A stretch of 64,000 nt of DNA from Phanerochaete sordida (Eukaryota; Basidiomycota; Agaricomycetes; Polyporales; Phanerochaetaceae): positions 558,001-622,000 of the forward strand of contig BPQB01000012.1 of the NCBI GenBank assembly GCA_019973155.2, read 5' to 3'. A model generated the notes under the pieces. It did not search any database. It was given only the letters and a program-made list of their open reading frames with translations, and had not been told where the DNA came from. Within the stretch, counting starts at the first letter, position 1, and each line of letters starts with the position of its first letter. This document shows positions 1 to 8,823 of the stretch, one piece after another. Position numbers and translations under genes: made by a program.

Positions 1-16
1 GTAGCTATCTCTAGAA

Positions 17-46
17 ATTTTGCATACGTGCAAAATGCAAGCTTGC
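17..46. repeat. Hairpin-forming inverted repeat downstream of MYND-1
   Basis: Arms ATTTTGCA (17-24) and TGCAAAAT (29-36) flank a 4-nt loop and are followed at once by the palindrome GCAAGCTTGC (37-46). The same element lies in the same place relative to the MYND genes in copies B (arms 11648-11653 and 11660-11665) and C (24898-24917), and in degenerate inverted form near 57945-57975. It lies 3' of the MYND genes, so a role in transcript ends is possible, but it may only be a landmark of the repeat unit. Confidence 0.6.
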
Positions 47-168
47 AGCTTGTTCGAAGACGAACTCATCGATGAATATGGTCTACTTCAAAGTATTATG
101 TAAGCCAGAGTAAGCATATTGTGGTTTGGGACGGGCGGGCTGCTCCAGACGACATACCTAGCGCTGTC

Positions 169-850
169 TCAGACCAAAATACCGTTGTTGAGGTTGTGCA
201 ACAGCTTCTCCTTGTAGCCCAGCGGCCCCTTTCCGCCAGAGCCGCGTTCATACGTGACCGGCACGACATGCATGGCGCTGTCCACGACGTCGTGCAGGAC
301 GACGAAGAACACGCCCTCCATCCCGGGCTCGCGGCTCGCGTACGCGTCCTCGCGCACTCTGTGCATGCTCGCGACGTTCTCCGGCGGCAGCACGTTGTAC
401 GGGACGACCTCCGCGTCCTGCGCGACGAAGCGGCGCTCCGCGGGCTGCGCCCCCGGGCGCTGGAGCACGGGCACGCACAGGAAGTACGCCTCCGCGTTGC
501 GTGGATTGCGGTCGAGGTCGAGCGCTCGGTGCCCGCACAGCGCGAGCGTCGGGCGGTGCTTGCTCGTGAACGCGCGGAACGCCTCTTGCTTGTCCACGGC
601 GCCGGGCGAGCACGCGGCTGCGCGGGAGCGCGCGTTCAGCGCGCACTTGGCCTTGTGTGCGGGCCATGCGGCGCGCTGGCATTCGGCGGACTGTGCGGCG
701 AGTCAGCATGCTCCGGCACGCAACGGTAGGCAGACGTACGCAGTATACTTCGATTTGGCAGGCGGAGCAGCGTTTGAAGGTGACGCCCTGCTTCTTGTGC
801 TTCCAGCAGTGCTGACATTGGGTCAGCTGCTTGCGAAGAGATAGCGGCAT
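169..850 (-). CDS. MYND zinc-finger protein, cassette copy A (MYND-1)
   Basis: Two exons (850-740 and 690-169) joined across a 49-nt GT-AG intron give 210 residues. Residues 12-53 form a complete MYND finger with ligands C12, C15, C28, C31, C37, C41, H49 and C53. The intron falls directly after C37, so the finger is seen only after splicing. The remaining ~155 residues, starting near VDKQEAFRAFTSKHR and ending HNLNNGILV, are a conserved region I do not recognise. MYND fingers are protein-interaction modules, so an adaptor or regulatory role is likely; no SET domain is present. The gene is transcribed away from GMC-1 and shares a 1.3 kb intergenic region with it. Three other near-identical copies lie at 11792-12473, 25043-25724 and 57148-57829, all open, which suggests retained function or very recent duplication. 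Confidence 0.85.
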
Positions 851-2165
851 CGTGCTGGCGGGATGGCGAGCGGTGGGGTTCGGAAAAAGAGTCAGAGGTA
901 ATCCTGGTTCTACATATGAGCATACGAGCGCCTGACGATGACAAGGAGGGACAAAAACTGCTGTTCTCAGTCGTCCAGATGTCGTCGGATTGCTATCTCT
1001 CTCGACTAGGTGATTACACAGATGGTCGAGAGCGAGAGAATAGTCCGCAGTCGGTACAGCAGGTGCACGTCTCTCAGTGCACAACGAGAGCAGGTCAGAC
1101 GGCTGCCTAGGTCGAGCACAGCTGAACGACGAGAATTCGCACGGGCTGCATTCCTCGAAGGGGTGGTGAGGGGAAGGGGAGGGGAGGAGAGATGGGCGAA
1201 CGACGGCGAGGACGCGCGTACCTTCGAAGAGCGGAGGCAAGAGAGTGAAGGGCCCGTTCGAGGGACGACAGGATAATATAGAGGTGAATTCGAGCTCCGC
1301 AGCAGCGAAGGCGAGAAGCATCATGAAAGAGGAAGGAAACTGTCCAGAAGGAGAAACCTCACCTCGGGCTCAATTGCAAAGATAGTCGGAAGATACACCA
1401 AAAATGACGAAGCTGGCAAAGAGCTACTGTAAGCCAGGCATGGAATCGCAATGAAGATGGGGAACTTCAACGTGCGACATCCCAGATGTTGAGGCACAAG
1501 CAACGATTGCTCTGGGAGCAGATGCTGATGAGGTTAAATGAGGTCGCTGAACGTTGGATTCGCCCATCAGCGATAAGCTTACCTAGTAAGCTCGATTTAC
1601 TTACCTGACTTACTTTCCGGCGCTTATGTAAGAAGGCCAGGCTTACCCATCTTCCTATTACCGTCTTACCGCTGGAAAAAGGTTTTTTTGCCTCTTTCCA
1701 TACAGTCACCATCTGCCCCGGCTCGAAATACCTTAATTGTACAGGAAACAAGCCCGTCCTCACTCTATCATGACTGCCCCTTTCAGCTGCCATACAGATC
1801 TCCGCAACCAGGGTGTTGATCACGATTCACGAACCCTAACAAAATGCTTGGCGTGTACGGTACGTCTCGGAGTCGGATTTTTGTTGCTCGCTGAAAGTTC
1901 GTGACGCAGGACTATCGGTTTATAGCCGATTCTGACTTTACCTGAGCTAACCGAGCAACATCACAGCCAGGGATAAGCTTCGTCAGGGCCAGCGTGCTTC
2001 GCGGTCACGCGCTGCTGCTCGGCCAACGCACCTCATCATCCTCTGCACGAATGCTGGCGAAGCGACTGAGGCCCGATGACGCGTCTGGCGTCTCCGGACA
2101 CATCAAAAGAGCAGTTGACCAGCGGGCAGCGAGCCCGCACGACCCTCGTCGACACCACAGACGCG
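851..2165. promoter_or_regulatory. Divergent MYND-1/GMC-1 intergenic region, copy A
   Basis: No gene is seen in this 1.3 kb stretch. It separates the divergent MYND-1 (-) and GMC-1 (+) start codons and is conserved in copies B and C. At 1570-1680 there is a dense cluster of CTTAC/GTAAG words including the dyad at 1578-1590. A TATA-like hexamer sits in this cluster in copies C and D but reads ATGTAAG here. About 540 bp separate it from the GMC ATG. A conserved donor-like GTACGTCTC near 1859, CTAAC near 1947 and acceptor ATCACAG near 1960-1965 suggest a spliced 5' leader for GMC; this is inference. The region close to MYND-1 (1130-1330) is purine-rich and conserved in all copies. Confidence 0.6.
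1578..1590. promoter_or_regulatory. CTTAC-N3-GTAAG dyad in GMC-1 promoter
   Basis: Perfect inverted half-sites CTTAC-CTA-GTAAG, followed within 100 bp by at least five more TTAC/GTAA words. The same 5-3-5 dyad occurs upstream of GMC-2 (13204-13216), GMC-3 (26044-26056) and NAP1 (47850-47862). It looks like a dimeric transcription-factor site; the factor is unknown. Confidence 0.5.
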
Positions 2166-4508
2166 ATGACGCGCCCTTTCGCACTTTGTGCTTCCCTCGC
2201 GCTCCTTGCACTGCCCCACCTCGGGCATGCGAGCATCGTCACAAGCACACCGCCAAACCATGCGCACTTTGACTTCGTCGTCATCGGCGGCGGTACCGCG
2301 GGCCTCGCGCTCGCGGCGCGGCTCTCCGCGCATCCGGGCATCAGCGTGCTCACCATCGAGGCCGGGCGCGACAACCGCACGGACGCGGCGACGCAGAACC
2401 TGCTCGAGTTCGGCGCGGTGCTCGGCGGGCCGCTCGACTGGAACTGGGCGACGGTCGAGGGGCGGACGATCGACGGGTATAGACTTTCGTTTTTTCTGAT
2501 GAGGTGCGCGGCTTACGAGGGTGGTTGGGCAGCGGGAAGACCCTCGGGGGATCGAGTTCTATCAACGGCGCGGCGTGGACGCGCGGGCAGGACGCGCAGT
2601 ACGACGCGTGGAACGCATTGCTAGAGCCCGAGGAGCGTACTGTCGGCTGGGGCTGGTCTGGAGTCAGTGGCCTGTTGCACTACATGCAGAAGGTGCGCGT
2701 GTATTCTATGCGACATCTGCCTTCCTACTAACCCTAGCACCACAGAGCGAGACCTTCCACCCACCGGACGCGCTGCAGCGCGCACAGCTAAACGCGTCGT
2801 TCGCGCCGGCCGTGCACGGCTTCGCGGGGCCCGTGCAGGCCGCGTTCACGGACGCGACGCTCATGCCGAGCAACGCGTCCGGCGCGGGCCTCAAGCAGAG
2901 CGCGTTCGTTGCGACGTGTAAGAGCGCGCCGGGCTTCGAGCTCGCGCAGCGCGCGGATGTGAATGACGGGAGCCCGACGGGCGTGTTCGTCACTCCACTT
3001 GTCAGTCATTTGGGGCGTTTGGTGGCTTGTGTGGTGCTGATTGCGAGACATGTAGAGCATCGACCCCGCGAGGAGCGACCACCGATCGTCGTCCGCGGAG
3101 GCGTACCTCACGCCGGTCGAGAACGAACGCAGCAACTGGGTCGTGCTGGTCGGACACACGGTACGTTTTTCGCTGGAGAGTCGGATATATGCGTCTGATC
3201 CAGCGGTCTCCGTAGGCTACGACCGTTCTGTTCGCAGAAACCGAGTCTGATGGCCTTCGGAGCGCATACGCCGTGCGTTTCGCGCCGACGCCGGTGAACG
3301 CGACAACTGGCCCACCGTCGCAAAAATTCATCGTGTATGCAGACCACGAAATCATACTATCTGCAGGCGCCATCCAGTCCCCGGCACTCCTGCAGCGATC
3401 CGGCGTCGGCCCCAAAAGCCTGCTGAACGCCCTGAGCATCGCCGTCGTCGTGCCGCTCGAGGGCGTCGGCCGGAACCTCCAGGACCAGGTGCGTCCTGCC
3501 TCTCGCCCTTTCATGCTCGCCAACGCTCATTAGTACGGAGGCCGCGACGCCCCTTGCCGCGGGCTCGACCGTGAACGACACCGGTGGCACCCGCGTCCTG
3601 GACGCCATCGCTTTTCCGGACGTCGACGCGCTGTTCACGTTCGGCGCGCTCGGCGGCGCCGCGAACGTGTCGGAGACCATCAACAACGGCATCGCCGGCT
3701 GGGCGGCGAGCCAGGCTGCAGCGGGCGGCGGCGTCAGCGCGGAGGCACTCGAGACGGTCATGCGCGTGCAGGCGCACAACATCTTGCACGACAAAGGTAC
3801 GCGAGCGCTCTGTATCCACCCCAGGAGGTGCTGACCGACGAACCGCAGCCGCGGTCCTCGAGATGTTCTTCTACGAACCCGCGCCTGACGGCCTGGGCAT
3901 GAACGTCTGGGGCCTGCTACCCTTCAGCCGGGGCAACCTCTCGATAACGGTGTGCCCTTCTCTCCCTCCTCCCCTCCCCCTCCACTGACAAACCGCAGAG
4001 CATAAACCCGTTCGCCCCGCCCGTAATCCGCGCCGCGTACCTCGCGGCCGATATCGACCTCACCGTCGCTGTCGCGGGCGCGCGCGCCGTGCGGCGCCTC
4101 CTACACACACCGCCGCTGTCCGAAATCGTGACCTCGGAGCTCGTGCCCGGCACGGCTGCCGTGCCCGACGCCGGCGACGGCGGCAGCGACGCGGCCTGGA
4201 CGGCATGGGTGCGCACCGCATACATCTCGAACGACCACACGTTGGGGACGGCCGCGATGATGCGACGGGAGCTCGGTGGTGCGTGAACATCTGTTTGGCT
4301 GCGCGATGCAGCAGGGTGTGGAGCTGATGCGCTGTCGAAAGGGGTGGTTGACGCGCGGCTGCGGGTGTATGGGACGCGGAACGTGCGCGTCGTAGATGCG
4401 TCTGTGCTGCCGCTGCAGATCAGCGCGCACCTCAGTGCGACGGTGTATGGCGTGGCGGAGAAGGCTACGGATCTAATTCTGGAGGACATGCGTGCAGGCG
4501 TGCGGTAG
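2166..4508 (+). CDS. GMC oxidoreductase (AA3-type flavoenzyme), GMC-1, intact
   Basis: Nine exons (2166-2476, 2533-2692, 2746-3000, 3056-3160, 3216-3488, 3541-3796, 3849-3949, 3999-4278, 4342-4508) encode 635 residues without a stop. A signal peptide ends near GHA (residues 20-22), so the enzyme is probably secreted. The FAD-binding GGGTAG lies at 41-46, the ribose-binding acidic residue of IEAG at E65, a GMC signature 1-like [11 protein letters not shown] at 105-115, and signature 2 [15 protein letters not shown] at 328-342. The catalytic pair is H567 (NDHTLGTA) and H610 (QISAH), 43 residues apart as usual for the family. Such enzymes oxidise alcohols or sugars and many make H2O2; the substrate is not predictable here. 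The start at 2166 was chosen because it begins the signal peptide; the upstream ATG at 2076 is in frame only in this copy and not in copies B and C. Confidence 0.88.
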
Positions 4509-4820
4509 GCAAGGTGCTCGCTCCTCGTGTCAGACGCAAGGCCGATGACATTGAACGAAATATTGATATTTCACATATGTTTTATGAACGGCTTGTCACT
4601 TTCAGATGGCGATGGCTAGAGGCCAATTCTCAATTGCTGCTTTCTGGGCACCGCGCCCTGAGGCCTGCGGCGACGGGATAGCGGTGGGATAGCTTCGCCC
4701 GGGCGTCATTCCGGACTTCCATTACTAGGACACCCCGCTTCCCACACGTGAACCTTAGCACTCTCTCCGCAACGACCACCTCCTCACTCGCAGATTTGCT
4801 GAAGAACGATACCGATTATC
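4509..4820 (+). promoter_or_regulatory. GMC-1/HET-1 intergenic region with HET 5' leader
   Basis: No gene. This ~310 bp spacer is well conserved at 16363-16678, 29049-29362, 36730-37040 and (inverted) 53247-53557. It must hold the GMC 3' end and the HET promoter. The last 70 bp before the HET start, with repeated ACGACCACC and CTCGCAG-like words, are the best-conserved part. I see no clear TATA box near the HET start. Confidence 0.5.
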
Positions 4821-7197
4821 ATGTCGAGCTCCGCGTCCAAGATGAAGGGTCCAGGCATAGGCAAGTCCTGTGAATGGCCTATGTGCTTTCGGCTTTCATC
4901 AGCTAAATTTCGCTCGCAGCCACTGGGGAAGATCGTCATGGTCAGGAGTCGGGCAGCAAAGCGAGCACTGCAGATAGTGCGCCTCAGGGAGCAAACACGC
5001 ACGGAACTGTACGTCCACCCACTGCTTTCGTCCTGCCTTTCTGACATGACGTGAAAGGCTCAAACCCCCAAGGCTCAAACCCCCAAGCCCCGAAAGCGGC
5101 GATTTGTTCTCGAGGGCACATCCATCGGAATCCTGGGCTTCGATGTACCCTGGGACGATGACGACGACAACGCCAGTGTGATGCAGGTCTCTGCTTCACA
5201 GCTCAAGCTCCCTTTCACTTCCAGTTGGCCTTCATTTGATTCTGAGGAAAACTCGGGATTCCTCGCGTATCTCGCGCACAAGTGGCGCATCGCCTGGGGG
5301 TTCGCACAAATAGCGCGGACCAGCAAAGCGACCGAAAAAGTCCTGTTCACGTCCGGCGGCAGGGGACGATGCTTCATCCTTGGTCCACCTAACCGTTCCG
5401 ACATCCCGCTGCAGCGGACCCATATCGGCAGTGGCGCTATCCCCAATGACCTCGCCGACGTTCTGTGTACAAAAATGACTGCCGAAGATCTTCTTCACCA
5501 CTTCAACGATGTAATGGGCACAAATGTGTCGCTCGACGTCCCCGACCTATTCGGTTTCCTCGAGAGCATCCGCCGCACTTCTCGCGACTTTGGGGTGGCC
5601 TATGGCAAGGTGCGAGCTTGGTGGGCTTGTGCTTGGCACGTGGATCCCCTCGAGGCTCTGTCGGAGGCAAGGCACTATCAGCGGCGGATTGAGGATCTCG
5701 AGACGGAGCTTGACGAGAGACGCCGAGGGTGCACCGATGCCTTCAGCATCGGGAGGTCGGATATACCTCCTCGGCGCGTATGGGACCTGTACAGCAACCG
5801 TGTCCTCCCATATGGCATCACATCCGTACGCAAGAACACGATTCCCATGGATCCGTTTGAGGATCAAATTCCCAGCGTCGTTTGGACCGTCTCGCATAGC
5901 TGGGTAGTCGCAGCGGCTCGGAAGAGCGTCTGTACGCCCATCAACGGGAACCAGTGGCCCGTGCCGGTTCCCCGCGCAACGACGCTCGAGCACGTCCGCA
6001 TCGAGCTCCTCAACATCGGCGCAGAGTACGTCTGGCTCGACGTCTTATGTCTCCGACAGCAGGGCCGAGACGAGGACGAGGCGGTGCGCATCGAGGAGTG
6101 GAAGGTCGACGTGCCGACGATCGGGTATGTCTACCGTGGAACAAGGGCGGGTCGTTATGACCGGCCGTGCGCGACATACTTCAACGGCCTCGGGCTGCCG
6201 CTCGACATGACACCAGACGCACTCGCGTCCAGAACGCACTGGCTCAACCGCGTCTGGACGCTGCAGGAGACGCTGTCGTCGTTCATCCCGTGCGGCCTCA
6301 CAGGGCGTCCGCCGCCCGCAGACAGCAGCATGACAACGCTCTTCTCGCGGCACGCTGCGCTCCTGTACCAGTTCGCGGACGAGCGGCGCCAACTTTGGGG
6401 CCAGTTCCCGAACAGGCCCCGAGATATGCTCATGCAGGAGCTGCAGAGACGTTCCTGCACCAACGAGCTCGACCGGATCGCTGGGCTGGGGTATATAGCC
6501 AAGTGCTCAACGCTGCCGGTTTACCGGCCGGGCGCGAACGTCGAACGCGCGTGGCAGCTGCTGCTGAAGCACGCGTCCGGGACGTGGCGCATGGACGTGA
6601 TGTGCACGCATCCGGCCGACGCGCCGTTCGCGCTGTTTCCGTCGTGGGACGCGTACGTCTCCGCGGGCCCCGCGTTTCGCCCGCCATCCTCCGGCCGCCT
6701 CCAGCTCATCGACACGGAGCCGCGGAGCCCGGAAGAGCCGGGGCGGCGTCCAGCTTCGCCTTGAGGTCCGCCTCAATCCCGGCAAAAGGACAAGAGCACG
6801 TACGCTCACTGCGCGATGCGCGCACGGCGTGCTCCTGAAGGGGATAGACTACCAGCTGGTCATCACTCCTGGTGTCATGAGGGGGTTTAGTTTTTCAGAT
6901 TTTTTCGGCACAGTCATTCCGAGACACACAGTCTGCGTCGCGGTGGAGGTCGTCGGAGAGAGCGAGCTCAGCGGACCGTGGTTTCGCGAGGTGGAGGCGA
7001 TCAAGTGGGCTGTGTTGGAATTCGACGAGAAGGAGCTCAACGACTTCCAACCTCCCCACCCGTCTATGGAAGAACGGACGCAGATCATCTACCTAGCGAA
7101 AGAAGAGGCTCTGCGTCGGACGTCCTACAAAGAGCGTTACTCGGAAGCATTTCGAGCCATGACCGAACGGAAAGACACCCTGATAGTCTCCGAGTAG
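4821..7197 (+). pseudogene. HET-domain protein HET-1, frameshifted by 65-nt deletion
   Basis: Three-exon structure (4821-4869, 4920-5008, then from 5058) as in the intact paralogues. The HET core is present (VSHSW, WLDVLCLRQQ, HWLNRVWTLQET), embedded in a long family-specific protein. At 6740-6747 the sequence jumps from the end of EEPGR to the later GVQLRLEVRL segment. Compared with HET-2 and HET-3, 65 nt between two copies of GGGGCGG have been removed, leaving one copy. The frame shifts and stops at 6762-6764, so about 575 residues can be made instead of ~750. The original frame resumes (6829-7197) to the usual ending KDTLIVSE. A 14-nt direct duplication near 5058-5085 repeats AQTPK and keeps the frame. 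The truncated protein still contains the whole HET core, so residual function cannot be excluded. Confidence 0.8.
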
Positions 7198-7270
7198 CTG
7201 CAGTCTCGAATACAGTATGTCTGAAGAACATATTTTCTTTCTTCATTGGATCTTCTTGATAAATAGCAAT

Positions 7271-7384
7271 GTCATGGCGGTACTGCCGCTGCAGGTTGGC
7301 GCGCACCTGGGCGCGATGGTGTATGATGTCGTAGGGAACCCTGCGGGTTTGATTTTAGAGGCGTTGCTTGTGGGAGAACGGTAG
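7271..7384 (+). pseudogene. Fossil last exon of a GMC oxidoreductase, copy A
   Basis: Reads AVLPLQVGAHLGAMVYDVV and ends GER-stop. This is homologous to the final exon of the GMC genes ([20 protein letters not shown]). Only this ~115 bp remains, with no intron or upstream exon attached. Equivalent fossils follow the HET gene in copies B, C and D, and a longer one (exons 8-9) lies at 41766-42117 beside the intact SSZ1. Confidence 0.7.
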
Positions 7385-7436
7385 GCGTAGGGCTCGCTCC
7401 TAGTGTCGCACGGCAGGCAGATGAGATGTAAATGAT

Positions 7437-7670
7437 GTCAGAATTTATAGACATTCGCTATTCCCAGCTCGCTCTCACGGCGCTCGTGGGCTCTTTATTT
7501 ACACGTATTTGTTCTATCTTAGCACCATCGTAGCGTACCTGGAGATCCGTTGTCAGGCGTCGAGTCATGTCGTAGGTACATAGGACTCACCGAATCGACT
7601 GCAACGCCTCGCGCGTTTGCTCCTTGACCGCCACCCCCCGTCCGCGCGACCCCGCTTTTCAACAAATGAT
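7437..7670. mobile_element. 234 bp insertion with 7-bp direct repeats, copy A only
   Basis: The word AAATGAT occurs at 7430-7436 and again at 7664-7670. The equivalent site in copy B (around 19275) runs straight through with a single AAATGAC. The extra DNA is therefore an insertion specific to copy A. Its ends show only weak inverted similarity (GTCAGAA against GTTGAAA on the other strand). On the minus strand it contains splice-like signals, which could mean captured gene sequence, but no protein can be identified. Confidence 0.5.
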
Positions 7671-7974
7671 AATCTACGAATTCATTGGATGCCCCGTAGG
7701 CGGGCAAGCGGCAATATGTATGATCTAGAACACGGGACATGAGACGATCACGGAGAATTGTAGTCTGCTCGAACACGAACCTATCGGCAGACGTGCTCTG
7801 CTTCAGGGAAGTAGACCAAAAAGCGAATTCGCTGCCGGGTGACGCAGCGCAATCCTCGAGAAAATCATAACGATACGATGGCAGTCGTGATGGATCTGAC
7901 ACGCGCACACGCACTCGGAGCGATGATGAATCAATGCACTGAGTCTATCGAGATAGAACCCTCCAAGCGGTGCA

Positions 7975-8820
7975 TCACGCAGCAGGAGCAATAGCCAGCG
8001 TAACCTTCTCCCCGCCGTCCGCCTCGACCACAGTGACCGCGAGCCCGCCGGCCTCGTTCACGAGGAACTGCACCTCGAGCGTCGTGCGCAGGCGGCCGTC
8101 GACCGTGCGCGCCCTGTGCGCCTCGAGCGTGAGCGCGGCGAGGAACGCCTCCTTCTCGAGCGTCTTCTCCTGGTCTTCTCCTTCGTCTCGATCTCCTCCT
8201 CTTCGTCCTCCTCGTCCTCGTCGCCCTCGAGCTTCGTCGGCACCTCCTTCGTGATCTTCACGCCCTCCTTCGCCTTCCACACCTCGAAGGCTACGTGCGC
8301 GCCCTTGCCGACCTCGACGTCGAGGCGCACCGCGAGCCGCGCCGGCGGCGCCGTCTCGCGCAGCACGACGGGCACCCACTGCCCGCCGAGCGCGCTCTCC
8401 GCGCCGTCCTCGGGGAAGAGCAGCCCGAGCGTGCGCGTCGTCGCCTTCACGCTCTGCAGCGCGTGCCCGGGCGCGAAGGCCGCCTTGACCTCGCGCTCCT
8501 CGGGCGTGCCCTCGCCGAGCGCGGCGAGGAGCTTCGCCCAGAGCACCGCGCCACGCGCGAGCAGCGTTGTCGGGTCGCCGACGCCGCCGCCGACGACCGT
8601 GCCCGCGGTGAACGGCGTCACGACGTCCTCGGACAGCCCCGCCGCGAGCGCCTCGTCGAGCCCCGGGGGGCTCGCGAAGCCGCCGACGTAGGCGACCTCG
8701 TCGATGTCGTAGAGGTAGAGGCTCGCGCCGGACGCAAGCACCTGCACCTGCTTGTAGGCGTGCTCGTAGATCGGGCGCATCTCCATGTCGAAGCGCAGGC
8801 GGTTGATCGCGCCTGTGAAG
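7975..8820 (-). pseudogene. 5'-truncated SSZ1 (Hsp70) relic, copy A
   Basis: Homologous to the C-terminal ~290 residues of the intact SSZ1 at 42298-44344, from FTGAINRLRFDMEMRP to the ending TLAIAPAA-stop. An 11-nt duplication near 8163-8178 shifts the frame after ETKEKT. The similarity stops abruptly at ~8820; copy B breaks at the same homologous position, so these two copies share one breakpoint. Confidence 0.88.
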
Positions 8821-8823
8821 ACG

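Noticed and set aside
248..1324. Long minus-strand open frame (358 codons) over MYND-1
   Set aside because: It contains MYND exon 1 but reads through its intron and then continues in the wrong frame of exon 2; upstream of the MYND ATG it has no conserved motif.
2076..2165. Upstream in-frame ATG for GMC-1 (30 extra residues)
   Set aside because: The upstream ATG is out of frame in copies B and C, and its use would bury the signal peptide.
5048..5057. Apparent stop at codon 3 (ATG ACG TGA) of HET-1 and HET-3
   Set aside because: First read as a C-to-T nonsense change at the start codon. Comparison of six copies shows this stretch is the 3' end of intron 2 (donor GTACGT, branch CTGAC, acceptor AAAG), and the true start lies two exons upstream.
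8116..8691. Ser/Pro-rich frame antisense to the SSZ1 relic (and equivalents at 32245-32994 and 42293-43578)
   Set aside because: Antisense shadow of the GC-rich SSZ1 coding sequence; it recurs wherever SSZ1 sequence is present, including the intact gene.
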